A stretch of 64,000 nucleotides of DNA, from contig CP042428.1 of assembly GCA_024207135.1 (NCBI GenBank), positions 4,216,001-4,280,000 of the forward strand. Reading direction: 5' to 3'. Made by a program: the position numbers and the translations under genes. Source of the DNA: Arthrobacter sp. C2. GTDB lineage: Bacteria; Actinomycetota; Actinomycetes; Actinomycetales; Micrococcaceae. The notes under the pieces are model-generated. The model ran no database searches and had not been told where the DNA came from. It saw nothing but the letters and a program-made list of their open reading frames with translations. This document shows positions 35,469 through 43,813 of this stretch, in pieces. Within the stretch, counting starts at the first letter, position 1; each line of letters opens with the position of its first letter.

Positions 35469-36083
35469 TCAGTCCGGCTGGTGCGGGAGTGTGCCGAAGA
35501 GCGGCAGCAGCACCTCGTCCACGAAGCCCGCGAGCGTGCCTTCGTCCAGCGCTTCCCCGCGAAAGAGGAAGTGGTTGCGCAGCAATGCGGCCCCGACCTC
35601 CAGCCGGGCGGGGGTCACCGCTCCGTCCGGGACCTGGCCCCGTGCGCTCGCGCGGCCCAGCACCTCGGCCATCAGCTGGCGGTTCCTGCCCTGGGAGCGG
35701 GCCCGCAGCGCCTTGCTGCGTTCGGCATCCGGAAGCGCCTCGGCGAGCATCCCGCGCATTGCCTCCCCGGCCGGGCCCCGCAGCGCGGTCGCGCCCAGGC
35801 GGAGGGCCGCGAGCAGGTCGCCACGCAGCGCGCCGGTGTCGGGCAGGGACTGCGGGGAAGGTGCCAGCGTGTAGACGGCGTCCATGACCAACGCCGCGCG
35901 GGTCTGCCACCTCCGGTACAGCGAGGCCTTGCTGGCACCGGCCCGCTTGGCGACCGCCTCCATCGTCAAGGCCGGGTAGCCGTGCTCGGACAGCTCGGCC
36001 AGGGCCGCGGCGAGGATGGCCTCTTCCAGTTCCTGGCCGTGCCGGCGCGGCAGCGTGCGGTGGTCCGGGGGCTGCGTTTTCAT
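35469..36083 (-). CDS. TetR family transcriptional regulator
   Basis: This 204-residue repressor has an N-terminal helix-turn-helix (TMEAVAKRAGASKASLYRRWQ, residues 35-55) and a helical ligand domain. It overlaps the end of the phosphotransferase-like gene by 4 bases (ATGA) and so is made from the same message. A perfect palindrome in front of that operon is its probable binding site, giving autoregulated, drug-inducible expression. Confidence 0.9.
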   Translation of the reverse strand: MKTQPPDHRTLPRRHGQELEEAILAAALAELSEHGYPALTMEAVAKRAGASKASLYRRWQTRAALVMDAVYTLAPSPQSLPDTGALRGDLLAALRLGATALRGPAGEAMRGMLAEALPDAERSKALRARSQGRNRQLMAEVLGRASARGQVPDGAVTPARLEVGAALLRNHFLFRGEALDEGTLAGFVDEVLLPLFGTLPHQPD

Positions 36084-38617
36084 GCCGTGGCCGCTGCCCG
36101 CGCCGCGCGGGTGATGCGCCCGCGCGTCCCGTCCACGGTGACCTGTTCCCCGTCGGAGATCACCGCGGTACCGTTTCCGGTCCCCATGACGGCGGGGATC
36201 CCGTACTCGCGCGCCACGATCGCCGCGTGCGAGGCCACGGAGCCGGTGTCCACCACCACGGCGGCGGCCCGCCGGAACAGCGGCGTCCAGGCCGGGTTGG
36301 TGTAGGGGCACACCAGGATCTCGCCGTGCCCCAGCCGCTCGAAGTCGGCGGCGTCGCGGATAATCCGGGCCACGCCGGTGGCGGTTCCCGAGCCCGCCGG
36401 GGTGCCGGTGGCCACGGCATCCGAGGCGGCCGCGGCGGGGAAGAACACCGAAGCGTCGAACATCGGCACGCCGGCGAGCTCGGCGCGCTTGGCCGTGCGC
36501 GCCCTCACGGCGGCACGCAGCCGCTCGGCCTGCCCGGCGGGGATGGCCGCGGCGTCGAAGATCCCGGTGAGTTCCTCCCAACGCAGGTGGAAGACCTCCT
36601 CCGGTGCGTGCAGCACCCCGGCTGCCTGCAGCCGGGCCCCAATCTGCAGCAGCGAGCGGCGCAGCACCGGCAGAGCGGCGGTGAAGTAAAAGTGGGTGTC
36701 CTCGCGGAAGGCCACCGCTTCCCGGGCGGCCTGGACCCAGGCGCGGGCGAGTTTGGCCAGGCTCGGGCCGCGCAGCAGCCGGTGTTCCAGCAGCTTCTCC
36801 AGGGCGGTGGCGGAGCGCGAATCCGCTGCGGCGTCCGCGGCCGGGGCGCTGGCCAGGGACAGCGCCATGCCCAGCACGATCTGCGGGGACTCGGCCAGGG
36901 TCGGCGGGCTGACCAGCAACGGGGAGGTGGTTTCGCGGCGGCCGAACTCGGACAGGAACGCTTCCAGCCGGGCGGCGAATCCGGAGAGCCGCGGATCCCG
37001 CGACAGCGCGAGGGAAACCTGTTCCGCGTCGAGTCTGGTGAGTGCCCCACGCAGCTGCGGGTCGGCCCGCAGCTCGTCGGCAAGCCTGGCCAAGGCCTGG
37101 CTGGAATCCTCGGTGCGGGTCCTTGCGCCGCCGAGCAGGTCGGCGACGAGCGTGCGGCGGCCCAGCACGGCGGTGAGCCCGACCAGTCGCGCCAGGGCAA
37201 GCCCGCTTCCGGGCAGGTAGTCGATCCGCAGGTCCCGGCAATAATCCTGGGTGGCCATGGCCGGGGCCGGCACATCCAGGAGCGTGGCCCAGGGCAGCGC
37301 CGCAAGCTCGAGGGACTCGAGCACGTCGACCTCGGCGATGAAGGCGGCCTGCCGGGGATCGGCGGACCAGTTCGCGGGCTTGAAGCGGTGGGCCTTGCGG
37401 GCCAGCTTCGCCGGGGTGAGGAGCATGCGCGGGGTGGGGCGCGGGGACGGCGGGACCAGGGCAACGACCACCCCGTCCTGCTCGCGCAGGTAGTTGGTGA
37501 AGGCGCCCTCCAGCCCGAAGTGGTGGGCGATCTCGCGCATCATCTCGGCCGGTCCGTGGGAGACCTGCGTGGTCATGTCCAGCGGGTAGGGCCGCACGGG
37601 AAAGTACTCGGCCAGGATTGCGCCCTGCAGGCGGCCGAAGCGTCCCAGGGGTGCGGTGGGCACGGGCAATGCGGTCATGGGCCGGGCCTGCACGATCCAG
37701 GTCTTGCCGCCGGAGATCGCCCATTCGATGTCCTGCGGGCGTCCGAAATGCTCGGCGATGGTGCGCGCATGCCCGGCCAGGGACGCCAGTTCCTCGGCGG
37801 TGAGCAACGCGCCGTCCAGGTCGGTGCCGCCGGCCGGTGCCGCGTCCCGCGTCGCCGCCGTGTGGGCCACCCCGCCGCCAGCAGTCGGGCGGATGGCGAC
37901 CTCGCCGCGTCCGGGCTTCCATTCCAGCAGCTTCCCGCCGGTCTCAAGCACATAGTGGTCGGGGGTGACGAGGCCGGAAACCACGGCCTCGCCCAGTCCT
38001 GCGCCGGCGTCGATGAGGATCCGGTCCCGTGCCCCGCTGAGCGGGTCCGCGGTGAACATCACCCCGGCCGTGTCGGATTCGACCATCACCTGAACCACCA
38101 CGGCGATGCGGACCTCGTCCGGGCTGATCAGGCGCTGGCGCCGGTAGTCGACGGCGCGGTCGGTGAACAGCGAGGCCCAGCAGCGGCCCACCGCATCGAG
38201 GACCGCCTCGGCCCCGACGACATTGAGGTAGGTGTCCTGCTGGCCGGCGAAGGCGGCCCAGGGAAGGTCCTCGGCCGTGGCGCTGGAGCGCACCGCGACC
38301 GGGACGCTGTCCCCGAGCCGGCGGTAGGCGGCCGTGACCGCCTGGCCGATGTCCTTGGGCATCCCGGTGGACAGGATTGCCTCGCGCAGGGCCGCCGGTG
38401 TGGTGCCCGGGTCCGTGAAGAGCGCCTGCAGCCCGGCGAGCTGCGCGGCCTGCGCATAGGCGTCTGTGGTGAGAACGAATCCGTCGGGCACGGGCAGCCC
38501 CGCGCGCATCAGCTCGCCGAGGTTTGCCGCCTTGCCGCCAACCGCGGGGAGGTCTGCCGAGCCGAACCCGGCCAGCGGTGCAACGGCCACGGGGCGGGAA
38601 TCCGTCGTGGAGCCCAT
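36080..38617 (-). CDS. PEP/pyruvate-binding phosphotransferase, rifampicin phosphotransferase-like
   Basis: This 845-residue protein begins with a PPDK/PEPS N-terminal ATP-grasp domain (VGGKAANLGELMRAGLPVPDG; AVRSSATAEDLPWAAFAGQQ). A long helical middle region of about 400 residues follows, then a swivelling phosphohistidine domain with the catalytic His in GSVASHAAIVARE at about residue 795. The His domain at the very C-terminus and the absence of a PEP-binding barrel match rifampicin phosphotransferase architecture and exclude PpsA and PPDK. It would transfer the beta-phosphate of ATP to a substrate. ATG 38617 follows AGGAG. Co-transcription with TetR behind an operator fits inducible resistance; the drug is not proven. 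Confidence 0.8.
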   Translation of the reverse strand: MGSTTDSRPVAVAPLAGFGSADLPAVGGKAANLGELMRAGLPVPDGFVLTTDAYAQAAQLAGLQALFTDPGTTPAALREAILSTGMPKDIGQAVTAAYRRLGDSVPVAVRSSATAEDLPWAAFAGQQDTYLNVVGAEAVLDAVGRCWASLFTDRAVDYRRQRLISPDEVRIAVVVQVMVESDTAGVMFTADPLSGARDRILIDAGAGLGEAVVSGLVTPDHYVLETGGKLLEWKPGRGEVAIRPTAGGGVAHTAATRDAAPAGGTDLDGALLTAEELASLAGHARTIAEHFGRPQDIEWAISGGKTWIVQARPMTALPVPTAPLGRFGRLQGAILAEYFPVRPYPLDMTTQVSHGPAEMMREIAHHFGLEGAFTNYLREQDGVVVALVPPSPRPTPRMLLTPAKLARKAHRFKPANWSADPRQAAFIAEVDVLESLELAALPWATLLDVPAPAMATQDYCRDLRIDYLPGSGLALARLVGLTAVLGRRTLVADLLGGARTRTEDSSQALARLADELRADPQLRGALTRLDAEQVSLALSRDPRLSGFAARLEAFLSEFGRRETTSPLLVSPPTLAESPQIVLGMALSLASAPAADAAADSRSATALEKLLEHRLLRGPSLAKLARAWVQAAREAVAFREDTHFYFTAALPVLRRSLLQIGARLQAAGVLHAPEEVFHLRWEELTGIFDAAAIPAGQAERLRAAVRARTAKRAELAGVPMFDASVFFPAAAASDAVATGTPAGSGTATGVARIIRDAADFERLGHGEILVCPYTNPAWTPLFRRAAAVVVDTGSVASHAAIVAREYGIPAVMGTGNGTAVISDGEQVTVDGTRGRITRAARAAATA

Positions 38618-38668
38618 GTTTTCTCCTGGGGAAGTGGTCCTGCGCCGCACGGCCGGAACCGGAACGTG

Positions 38669-38691
38669 TTAGAGAACTATGCGTTCTCTAA
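38669..38691. promoter_or_regulatory. TetR operator palindrome
   Basis: TTAGAGAAC (38669-38677) and GTTCTCTAA (38683-38691) form a perfect 9-bp inverted repeat around TATGC, 52 bases upstream of the phosphotransferase-like start. It is much more AT-rich than its surroundings. It is the natural site for the TetR encoded at the end of the same operon. Confidence 0.75.
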
Positions 38692-38787
38692 ATGTAGACC
38701 CCGGGACCGGATGGATGCAACGGCCTGGCCCAGGGGTTCCTGCCCGTTCCAGACAGGGACCGATCGCGGGGTGTTTTCCCGTGCCGT

Positions 38788-38990
38788 TCAGCGGACCGGG
38801 CGGGCGCGGCCGATGGTGATGCCGCCATAGGAGATGCGGCCGGTTGCCTGCAGGGTGTCACCCGGTTCGCCACCGAGTAGCGGCGGCGGTGGTGCTGCGC
38901 ACGGTGCCGTGGACAGTTTCCAATTCCAGCCGGAAGGTGCGATGCCCTCGCGGAAGCGCAACTTCCCGGGAGGGCGATGATGGTTCCGCG
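38788..38990 (-). pseudogene. Possible small gene relic upstream of the HesB-like gene
   Basis: Reading leftward, coding-like sequence (RTFRLELETVHGTVRSTT, then in a shifted frame GEPGDTLQATGRISYGGITI and GRARPVR before TGA at 38788-38790) suggests a broken short gene, perhaps of hotdog or sugar-related type. No start with a ribosome site was found. Apart from this and the TetR operator, the 38618-39035 gap shows nothing. Confidence 0.25.
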
Positions 38991-39035
38991 GCCCGGGGGT
39001 TCCGCGGCCTGGAGGTCATCGCTAGGCTGGCGGGC

Positions 39036-39428
39036 ATGAGCGATACCGTGTTCCCTCCCTTCCGTGTCACCCCGGCCGCCATCTTGCAGCTGGCGGCACT
39101 CGGCGGGACCGTGCGGATCGATGTCGAGACCGGTGGGTGCTGCGGAAGCACCTACGTGTTCTCCCTCGAGCCCGGCGGGCCGCTCGATGTCGTCTATGGT
39201 TGCCCGGGCGCCGAACTGGTCGTCAGTGACAGGGCGGCATCACTGCTGCCCTCGGCGACGCTCGACTACAACGCGCGCATCAAGCCGCCGCGCTTCAGGG
39301 TCATCGGCAATCCGAACACCCCGAATCGCTGCCCTTGCAACCGTTCCTTCGGCACCCAGTGGCCGGGCAAGAGGCAGGAAGACTGCCGGTCTCGGTGTGT
39401 CATGCCGTGGGATGCACCCGAACCCTGA
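39036..39428 (+). CDS. HesB/IscA-like iron-sulfur domain protein
   Basis: This 130-residue protein starts MSDTVFPPFRVTPAAI. It carries the HesB/IscA-like pattern: a Cys pair in VETGGCCGSTYVFSL and a C-terminal NRCPCNRSFG comparable to the CxCGxSF cluster ligands. The family holds or transfers iron-sulfur clusters. An extra Cys-rich tail (RQEDCRSRC) follows the motif, which is unusual. The ribosome site (GGCGGGC) is weak. It is monocistronic. Confidence 0.75.
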   Translation: MSDTVFPPFRVTPAAILQLAALGGTVRIDVETGGCCGSTYVFSLEPGGPLDVVYGCPGAELVVSDRAASLLPSATLDYNARIKPPRFRVIGNPNTPNRCPCNRSFGTQWPGKRQEDCRSRCVMPWDAPEP

Positions 39429-39490
39429 CACGAGTCCGGTTTCCAGGCAACGGGGGTGATGCCGGGCCTGGCCGGTGCAATTCTTCCCGC

Positions 39491-39769
39491 ATGACAATAT
39501 TCGTACTGAGCGACCAGGAGACGATCAATGGGGTTCTGCTCACCGAAGGGCACATAACGGTCTGGGTTGCAGAAGCCGAGCGCGGATACGAGGTGCAGGC
39601 CCTCAAGAAGAGTGGGCGCGGTCGACCCGGTCCTGGTGCCCTGCCGTCACAGGTGGTCCCGGTGTGGTTGACCGTAAAGGAGCTTGCGGCCATTGACGCC
39701 TGGGCAAGGAATGAACACAAGACCCGTTCCCAGATCATGCGCGAGGCGTTGGCGGTGTACTTGGACTGA
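39491..39769 (+). CDS. Small protein with ribbon-helix-helix (CopG-like) C-terminus
   Basis: This 92-residue protein has a C-terminal VVPVWLTVKELAAIDAWARN and TRSQIMREALAVYL segment, which fits a strand-helix-helix DNA-binding unit of the CopG/MetJ type. The N-terminal 45 residues (FVLSDQETINGVLLTEG...) form a separate beta-rich region. It could be a regulator or an orphan antitoxin; no toxin is recognisable next to it. The start at 39491 lacks a good ribosome site and is uncertain. Confidence 0.6.
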   Translation: MTIFVLSDQETINGVLLTEGHITVWVAEAERGYEVQALKKSGRGRPGPGALPSQVVPVWLTVKELAAIDAWARNEHKTRSQIMREALAVYLD

Positions 39770-39872
39770 AGGGCCGACTTGAAAAACTTGCCGCCGCATT
39801 GCACGGCGTGGCAGAAATTGGCGGGGCATGGTGAAGACTTGGGGGACACCCGTGATCGACTGAAGGAAGCAC

Positions 39873-40136
39873 ATGATCAACCTCAAGCAGGACGCCGAAG
39901 GATTCGTGCGGATGAACCGGCACTTTCCCGAAAAGATGACCCTGATGGTCACCTTCGCCGACGGGACCCAGGAAGAGGTCAGCGGCCGCCGGATGAATGA
40001 GCTCTATGATGCGGCCCTGGCAGATTTCCGGCTGGGGAACAACATGGACGCCAAGGGCTTTTCGCGCTCGCCGGTGAAGATCCACCGCAAGAACGCCGTC
40101 GGGTTCGTCCAGGTCTCACCGGGTCTCACCAAGTAG
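39873..40136 (+). CDS. Hypothetical protein (87 aa)
   Basis: This 87-residue basic protein starts MINLKQDAEGFVRMNRHFPE, with a GAAGGAAGC ribosome site 4-5 bases upstream. Composition is normal for the genome and third positions are GC-rich, so it is probably real. A short beta-type core (MTLMVTFADGTQEEVSGRRM) is followed by a basic tail. I do not recognise a family. Confidence 0.6.
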   Translation: MINLKQDAEGFVRMNRHFPEKMTLMVTFADGTQEEVSGRRMNELYDAALADFRLGNNMDAKGFSRSPVKIHRKNAVGFVQVSPGLTK

Positions 40137-40199
40137 TCGAAAGCCCGGGCGGGGTGGGTCGTCGGTCCCGGGCAACGTCGCCGCTGCCGGGGCCGCGAG

Positions 40200-40805
40200 T
40201 TACGGGAGGTCCAGGGAGACCACGGCCATGAAGCCCCGGCCGGAAATTCGCGGGGAGTCTTCTTCGCCGCCAATGACGGTGTCACGCAATTGAAGTGGCC
40301 CTTCGGTGTCGGCGTGCCGCACGACGGCCTGGCCCTGCAGCAACACACCGAACTGGGCGCCGAACAGATGCTGCTCGCGCTTCTTGGACAGCTCCACGAT
40401 GCGCACGCTGCCCCGCACCGCTCCGGCCCGGGTGATCAAGTTCAGCGCCAGCACCTCGCCGGTGGGCAGCGCGGCGGTGACCGCGCTGCCGCCGGAGAAC
40501 CTCAAGGGCCGCAGCGCCTCCACCGCTTGGGCGGTTCCGTCGACGGTCAACTCGAGCAGTTCCCCGGCGATCACCGTGAGCGTGCGGTCGAACCCGTCGT
40601 AGGGGGTGAACTCCCCGGCACGCTCGATGGAAGCAACGCTCAGGCGCCAATCCCACCTATTGCCCTCGGCGGGCAGCAAGCCCGCATCCGGGCCCAGCCT
40701 TCCGGCAACGATTTCCCGCACCTCGCCGTGTGCCCATTTTCTCTTGGCGGAATCGGCAAGGTGCAAGACGGTGCCGGTGGCCAGAGCGCGGTTCGTGGTA
40801 GTCAT
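40200..40805 (-). CDS. HutD/Ves family cupin-fold protein
   Basis: This 201-residue protein shows the HutD/Ves signature NRWDWRLSVASIERAGEFTP, followed by GFDRTLTVIAG and a FSGGSAVTAALPTG segment. HutD proteins are thought to modulate histidine utilisation, perhaps by binding formylglutamate, with no catalytic role known. It lies 1.3 kb from hutH but is separated from it by two other genes on the same strand. The second HutD-like protein of the window (14448-14897) is much shorter and more divergent. Confidence 0.85.
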   Translation of the reverse strand: MTTTNRALATGTVLHLADSAKRKWAHGEVREIVAGRLGPDAGLLPAEGNRWDWRLSVASIERAGEFTPYDGFDRTLTVIAGELLELTVDGTAQAVEALRPLRFSGGSAVTAALPTGEVLALNLITRAGAVRGSVRIVELSKKREQHLFGAQFGVLLQGQAVVRHADTEGPLQLRDTVIGGEEDSPRISGRGFMAVVSLDLP

Positions 40806-40824
40806 GGTAAGAAGTCTAACGGGG

Positions 40825-41481
40825 CTAGAGGAAGGCCCCGATGAGAACCACGACGCCCATGACGGCCAGGGCCGCGGACGAGACCCGCTCGAGCCAGATG
40901 CCCACGGTCGGGCTCTTGAACCAGGCCATGGCGCGGGCGGCGATCGCCGCCAGCATCATCATGTAGGCGCCGCCCATGAGCGCAAACACCGCACCGAGCA
41001 ACAGCGCGGAACCAAGCATGTTGGACCCGACGGGGATGAACGGCGGCATCAGAGCCAGGAAAAGCAGGCCAAGCTTCGGGTTCAGCGCCGAGGACAGCAT
41101 CCCGGCGCGCAGGGACTGCAGCACGCTGAATTCGGTTTCGGCGGCGGCCGCGGAGCGGGTGGCGGTGCGGGCCGTCGCCGCCGATGCCCCGGCCAGGAAG
41201 CGTGCCTTGACCAGGGAGCCGAGTCCAAGATAAAGCAGATAGAGGCCGCCGACGATGGCGATTGCCTGGTGGATTGCCGGGTAGGTCTGCAGCAGTGCTG
41301 CCACTCCGAGTCCCGCAAGCGCCGCCCAGCCCATGATGGAAACCATCATTCCCAGCGCGGCGACGACCCCGTTGCGCGGGCGGTTCAGGGCATAGCGAAG
41401 TGTCAGGAAGGTGTCGGGCCCCGGGGCAAGCACCACGACAAGGGCGACCCCGGCAAAGCCAAGGAGAGATGAAAGCGGCAT
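40825..41481 (-). CDS. LysE/RhtB family amino-acid exporter
   Basis: This 218-residue membrane protein has about six spans. It starts with the family signature VVVLAPGPDTFLTLRYALN and contains ALNPKLGLLFLALMPPFI, the NPK motif of the LysE/RhtB family. It should export an amino acid or derivative using the proton gradient. ATG 41481 matches the normal family start, although the frame is open further upstream. It lies 19 bases from the HutD gene and may share its transcript. Confidence 0.92.
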   Translation of the reverse strand: MPLSSLLGFAGVALVVVLAPGPDTFLTLRYALNRPRNGVVAALGMMVSIMGWAALAGLGVAALLQTYPAIHQAIAIVGGLYLLYLGLGSLVKARFLAGASAATARTATRSAAAAETEFSVLQSLRAGMLSSALNPKLGLLFLALMPPFIPVGSNMLGSALLLGAVFALMGGAYMMMLAAIAARAMAWFKSPTVGIWLERVSSAALAVMGVVVLIGAFL

Positions 41482-41551
41482 GAAACCATTATCTGGCTTG
41501 GTGGGTTGCGAAACGAAACGGGGCCCGTGGTGGTGGGCAGGGTCTCCAGTG

Positions 41552-41974
41552 TTACCGCTGCACGGTGAACGAGACGGAATAGGCGGCGCAGGATCCTTCG
41601 GCGCCGCATCCATCAAGTGGACTGCCCGTGACCAGGACGGTGGCATCTCCTGCCGGAAAGTCCTTGGGAATCCGGACCCGGGTGCTGAACGATCCGTCCT
41701 GGTTCACGGGGACCCGAATCGAAACCGGCGGCCGCGCCGGGGGAACCACGGAAATCAGGGTGAGCCCATAGGTCGTCTCCGGCCCGTAGCCCAGGTTGCA
41801 GGTGGCCGAAGGCGCACTGACCACGAGACTCGCACCGGCTTCGACGGCAGCCGCACTTGCAGACATCGGTTCGGTAAGGCAGGGGTTCGACGAGGCGCAT
41901 CCGGAAACGAGGAAGCTTCCGGCCAGGCCCAGGATGCCCAGGTCAGCAAGAACCTGCAGTCGCGGTGTGGGCAT
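41552..41974 (-). CDS. Small secreted lipoprotein, hypothetical
   Basis: This 140-residue protein has a signal peptide (ADLGILGLAGSFLVSGCASS) with lipobox LVSGC, so it is probably anchored to the outer face of the membrane. The mature part is a beta-rich domain (VSIRVPVNQDGSFSTRVRIP) with two Cys pairs, reminiscent of small immunoglobulin-like extracellular domains. No function can be assigned. ATG 41974 follows GGAAGG. Confidence 0.75.
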   Translation of the reverse strand: MPTPRLQVLADLGILGLAGSFLVSGCASSNPCLTEPMSASAAAVEAGASLVVSAPSATCNLGYGPETTYGLTLISVVPPARPPVSIRVPVNQDGSFSTRVRIPKDFPAGDATVLVTGSPLDGCGAEGSCAAYSVSFTVQR

Positions 41975-42110
41975 GGGGCCTTCCTCGGATGACCGGGTGG
42001 AGGCATCCCGATCGTGGGGCCAACGTCCTCTTTGGATCACTGTAGCCCGGTGGCTGCGGGGTAGGAATGGTGGGCGTACCGCGCAGCCACCGGCTGCAGG
42101 CCCCGGCGAA

Positions 42111-43673
42111 TCAGGCCAGGGGAGTCTCGGTCACCGAGTTGGCCGCGGCCAGCAGTGAACCGTCGCTCACCATCTGGAAGACTGCCTCGATCTCGGGGGA
42201 GATGAAGCGGTCGGTGCCCGGGCCCTGGACCTTGGTGCGGATGGCTTCGCGCACCGCGGTGATGACCGGGGAGGACTTGGACGTTTCCAGCCCGCCGTCG
42301 CGCATGTCCAGGGCGCGGGCGCTGGTGAGCAGCTCGATGGCCAGCACGCGGGCCAGGCCGTCGATGGCCCGGCGCAGCTTCAGGCCGGCATGCCAGCCCA
42401 TGGAGACGTGGTCCTCCTGCATGGCCGAGGACGGGATGGAATCCACGGAGGCCGGGACGGCCAGGCGCTTGAGTTCCGAGACGATGCCGGCGGCGGTGTA
42501 CTGGGCGATCATGTGCCCGGAATCCACGCCCGGGTCGTCGGCCAGGAAGGCGTTCAGGCCGTGGTTGCGGGCGGTGTCCAGGAACCTGTCGGTGCGGCGC
42601 TCGGAGATCGAAGCCAGGTCCGCCACGGCGATGGCCAGGAAGTCCAGCACGTAGCCGATGGGGGCGCCGTGGAAGTTGCCGTTGGACTCGACCCGGCCGT
42701 CGACGGTGACCACCGGGTTGTCGATGGCCGAGGCCAGCTCGATGGCGGCGACCGATTCGGCGTGGGCCAGTGTCGCGCGCACCGCGCCGTGGACCTGGGG
42801 TGCGCAACGCAGCGAGTAGGCGTCCTGCACGCGGGTGAACTTGTGGGCTCCGGCCTTTTGCTCGGCAATCAACGTTGAATCGGCAAGCACGGTGCGGATG
42901 TTCGCAGCGGCGTCGCGCTGCCCCGGGTGCGGGCGCAGGGCGTGCAGGTCGGCGGCGAAGACGGCATCGGTGCCCAGCAGGCCCTCGACGCTCATGGCCG
43001 CGGAGATGTCGGCGATCGAGGCCAGGCGGCGCAGGTCGGATGCCGCCATCAACAGCATGCCCAGCATGCCGTCGGTGCCGTTGATCAGGGCCAGGCCTTC
43101 CTTTTCGGCCAGCACGACAGGCTCGATGCCTTCAGCGGCCATGGCCTGCGCGGCGTCGAGCAGAACTCCGTCGGCATTGCGGACCTTGCCTTCGCCCATC
43201 ACGGCCAGCGCGCAATGGGACAGCGGTGCCAGGTCCCCGGAACAACCGAGCGACCCGTATTCCCCGATGACCGGGGTGATGGCCGCGTTCAGCAGCGCCG
43301 CATAGGTCTGCGCCACGACCGGGCGCACCCCGGTGCGGCCTGTGGCCATGGTGGAGAGGCGGTTGAGCATCAGCCCGCGCACGATTTCCCGGTCGATCTC
43401 GGCGCCGGAGGATGCGGCGTGCGAGCGGATCAGCGAGCGCTGCAGCTGGGTGCGCAGCTCGATCGGGATCTGCTTGGTGGCCAGGGCCCCGAATCCGGTG
43501 GACACCCCGTAGTGCGGAACCGTGTCGGTGACCAGTGCATCGATGACGGCGCGCGAGTCGGCCATCGCCGCCAGCGAATCGCTGGACAGCTCGACCGGGA
43601 CCAGATGGCGGGCCACATCCACGACGGCGGTCGGGTTCAGGGCTCCGGTTGAAACGATGACGGTGGGGGCCAT
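42111..43673 (-). CDS. hutH: Histidine ammonia-lyase
   Basis: This 520-residue enzyme deaminates L-histidine to urocanate, the first step of histidine use. The electrophilic MIO cofactor forms from a three-residue loop; here the segment is EYGSLGCSGDLAPLSH, so the loop is Cys-Ser-Gly rather than the common Ala-Ser-Gly. Other family marks are VSTGFGALATKQI (catalytic Tyr loop GVSTGFG) and QEDHVSMGWHAG. ATG 43673 gives the normal start. It is transcribed away from the iclR-hutU operon across an operator-like region. Confidence 0.96.
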   Translation of the reverse strand: MAPTVIVSTGALNPTAVVDVARHLVPVELSSDSLAAMADSRAVIDALVTDTVPHYGVSTGFGALATKQIPIELRTQLQRSLIRSHAASSGAEIDREIVRGLMLNRLSTMATGRTGVRPVVAQTYAALLNAAITPVIGEYGSLGCSGDLAPLSHCALAVMGEGKVRNADGVLLDAAQAMAAEGIEPVVLAEKEGLALINGTDGMLGMLLMAASDLRRLASIADISAAMSVEGLLGTDAVFAADLHALRPHPGQRDAAANIRTVLADSTLIAEQKAGAHKFTRVQDAYSLRCAPQVHGAVRATLAHAESVAAIELASAIDNPVVTVDGRVESNGNFHGAPIGYVLDFLAIAVADLASISERRTDRFLDTARNHGLNAFLADDPGVDSGHMIAQYTAAGIVSELKRLAVPASVDSIPSSAMQEDHVSMGWHAGLKLRRAIDGLARVLAIELLTSARALDMRDGGLETSKSSPVITAVREAIRTKVQGPGTDRFISPEIEAVFQMVSDGSLLAAANSVTETPLA

Positions 43674-43720
43674 GGGGATGTCCTTTCGGGAACAAAATGT
43701 GGCGAATGCTTGCCATTGGA

Positions 43721-43747
43721 TGAAATACACGTTTCAATAAGTGAAAC
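43721..43747. promoter_or_regulatory. Putative IclR (hut) operator
   Basis: GTTTCA (43731-43736) and TGAAAC (43742-43747) form an inverted repeat around ATAAG; TGAAA (43721-43725) with TTTCA (43732-43736) gives a second, overlapping repeat. The cluster lies 48 bases upstream of hutH and 67 upstream of the IclR gene, so one site could control both directions. Confidence 0.65.
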
Positions 43748-43813
43748 GCAGTGAGTGCCAAAGGGCAACCCCCAGGGCAGTTTTACCATCAAATTCCGAC
43801 ATTGGAGATCACC

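Noticed and set aside
34329-36305. 658-codon plus-strand frame downstream of the Y4yA gene
   Set aside because: It is an alternative frame of Y4yA continuing antisense through the membrane protein and TetR genes; no coherent domain.
35469-37922. 817-codon minus-strand frame joining TetR to the phosphotransferase region
   Set aside because: Only the last 204 codons are TetR; the upstream part is an out-of-frame reading of the phosphotransferase-like gene. The overlap is the usual ATGA coupling and not a fusion.
38618-38800. Rifamycin-associated element (RAE) upstream of the phosphotransferase-like gene
   Set aside because: The known GC-rich 19-bp element is not present; the only palindrome is the TTAGAGAAC repeat assigned to TetR.
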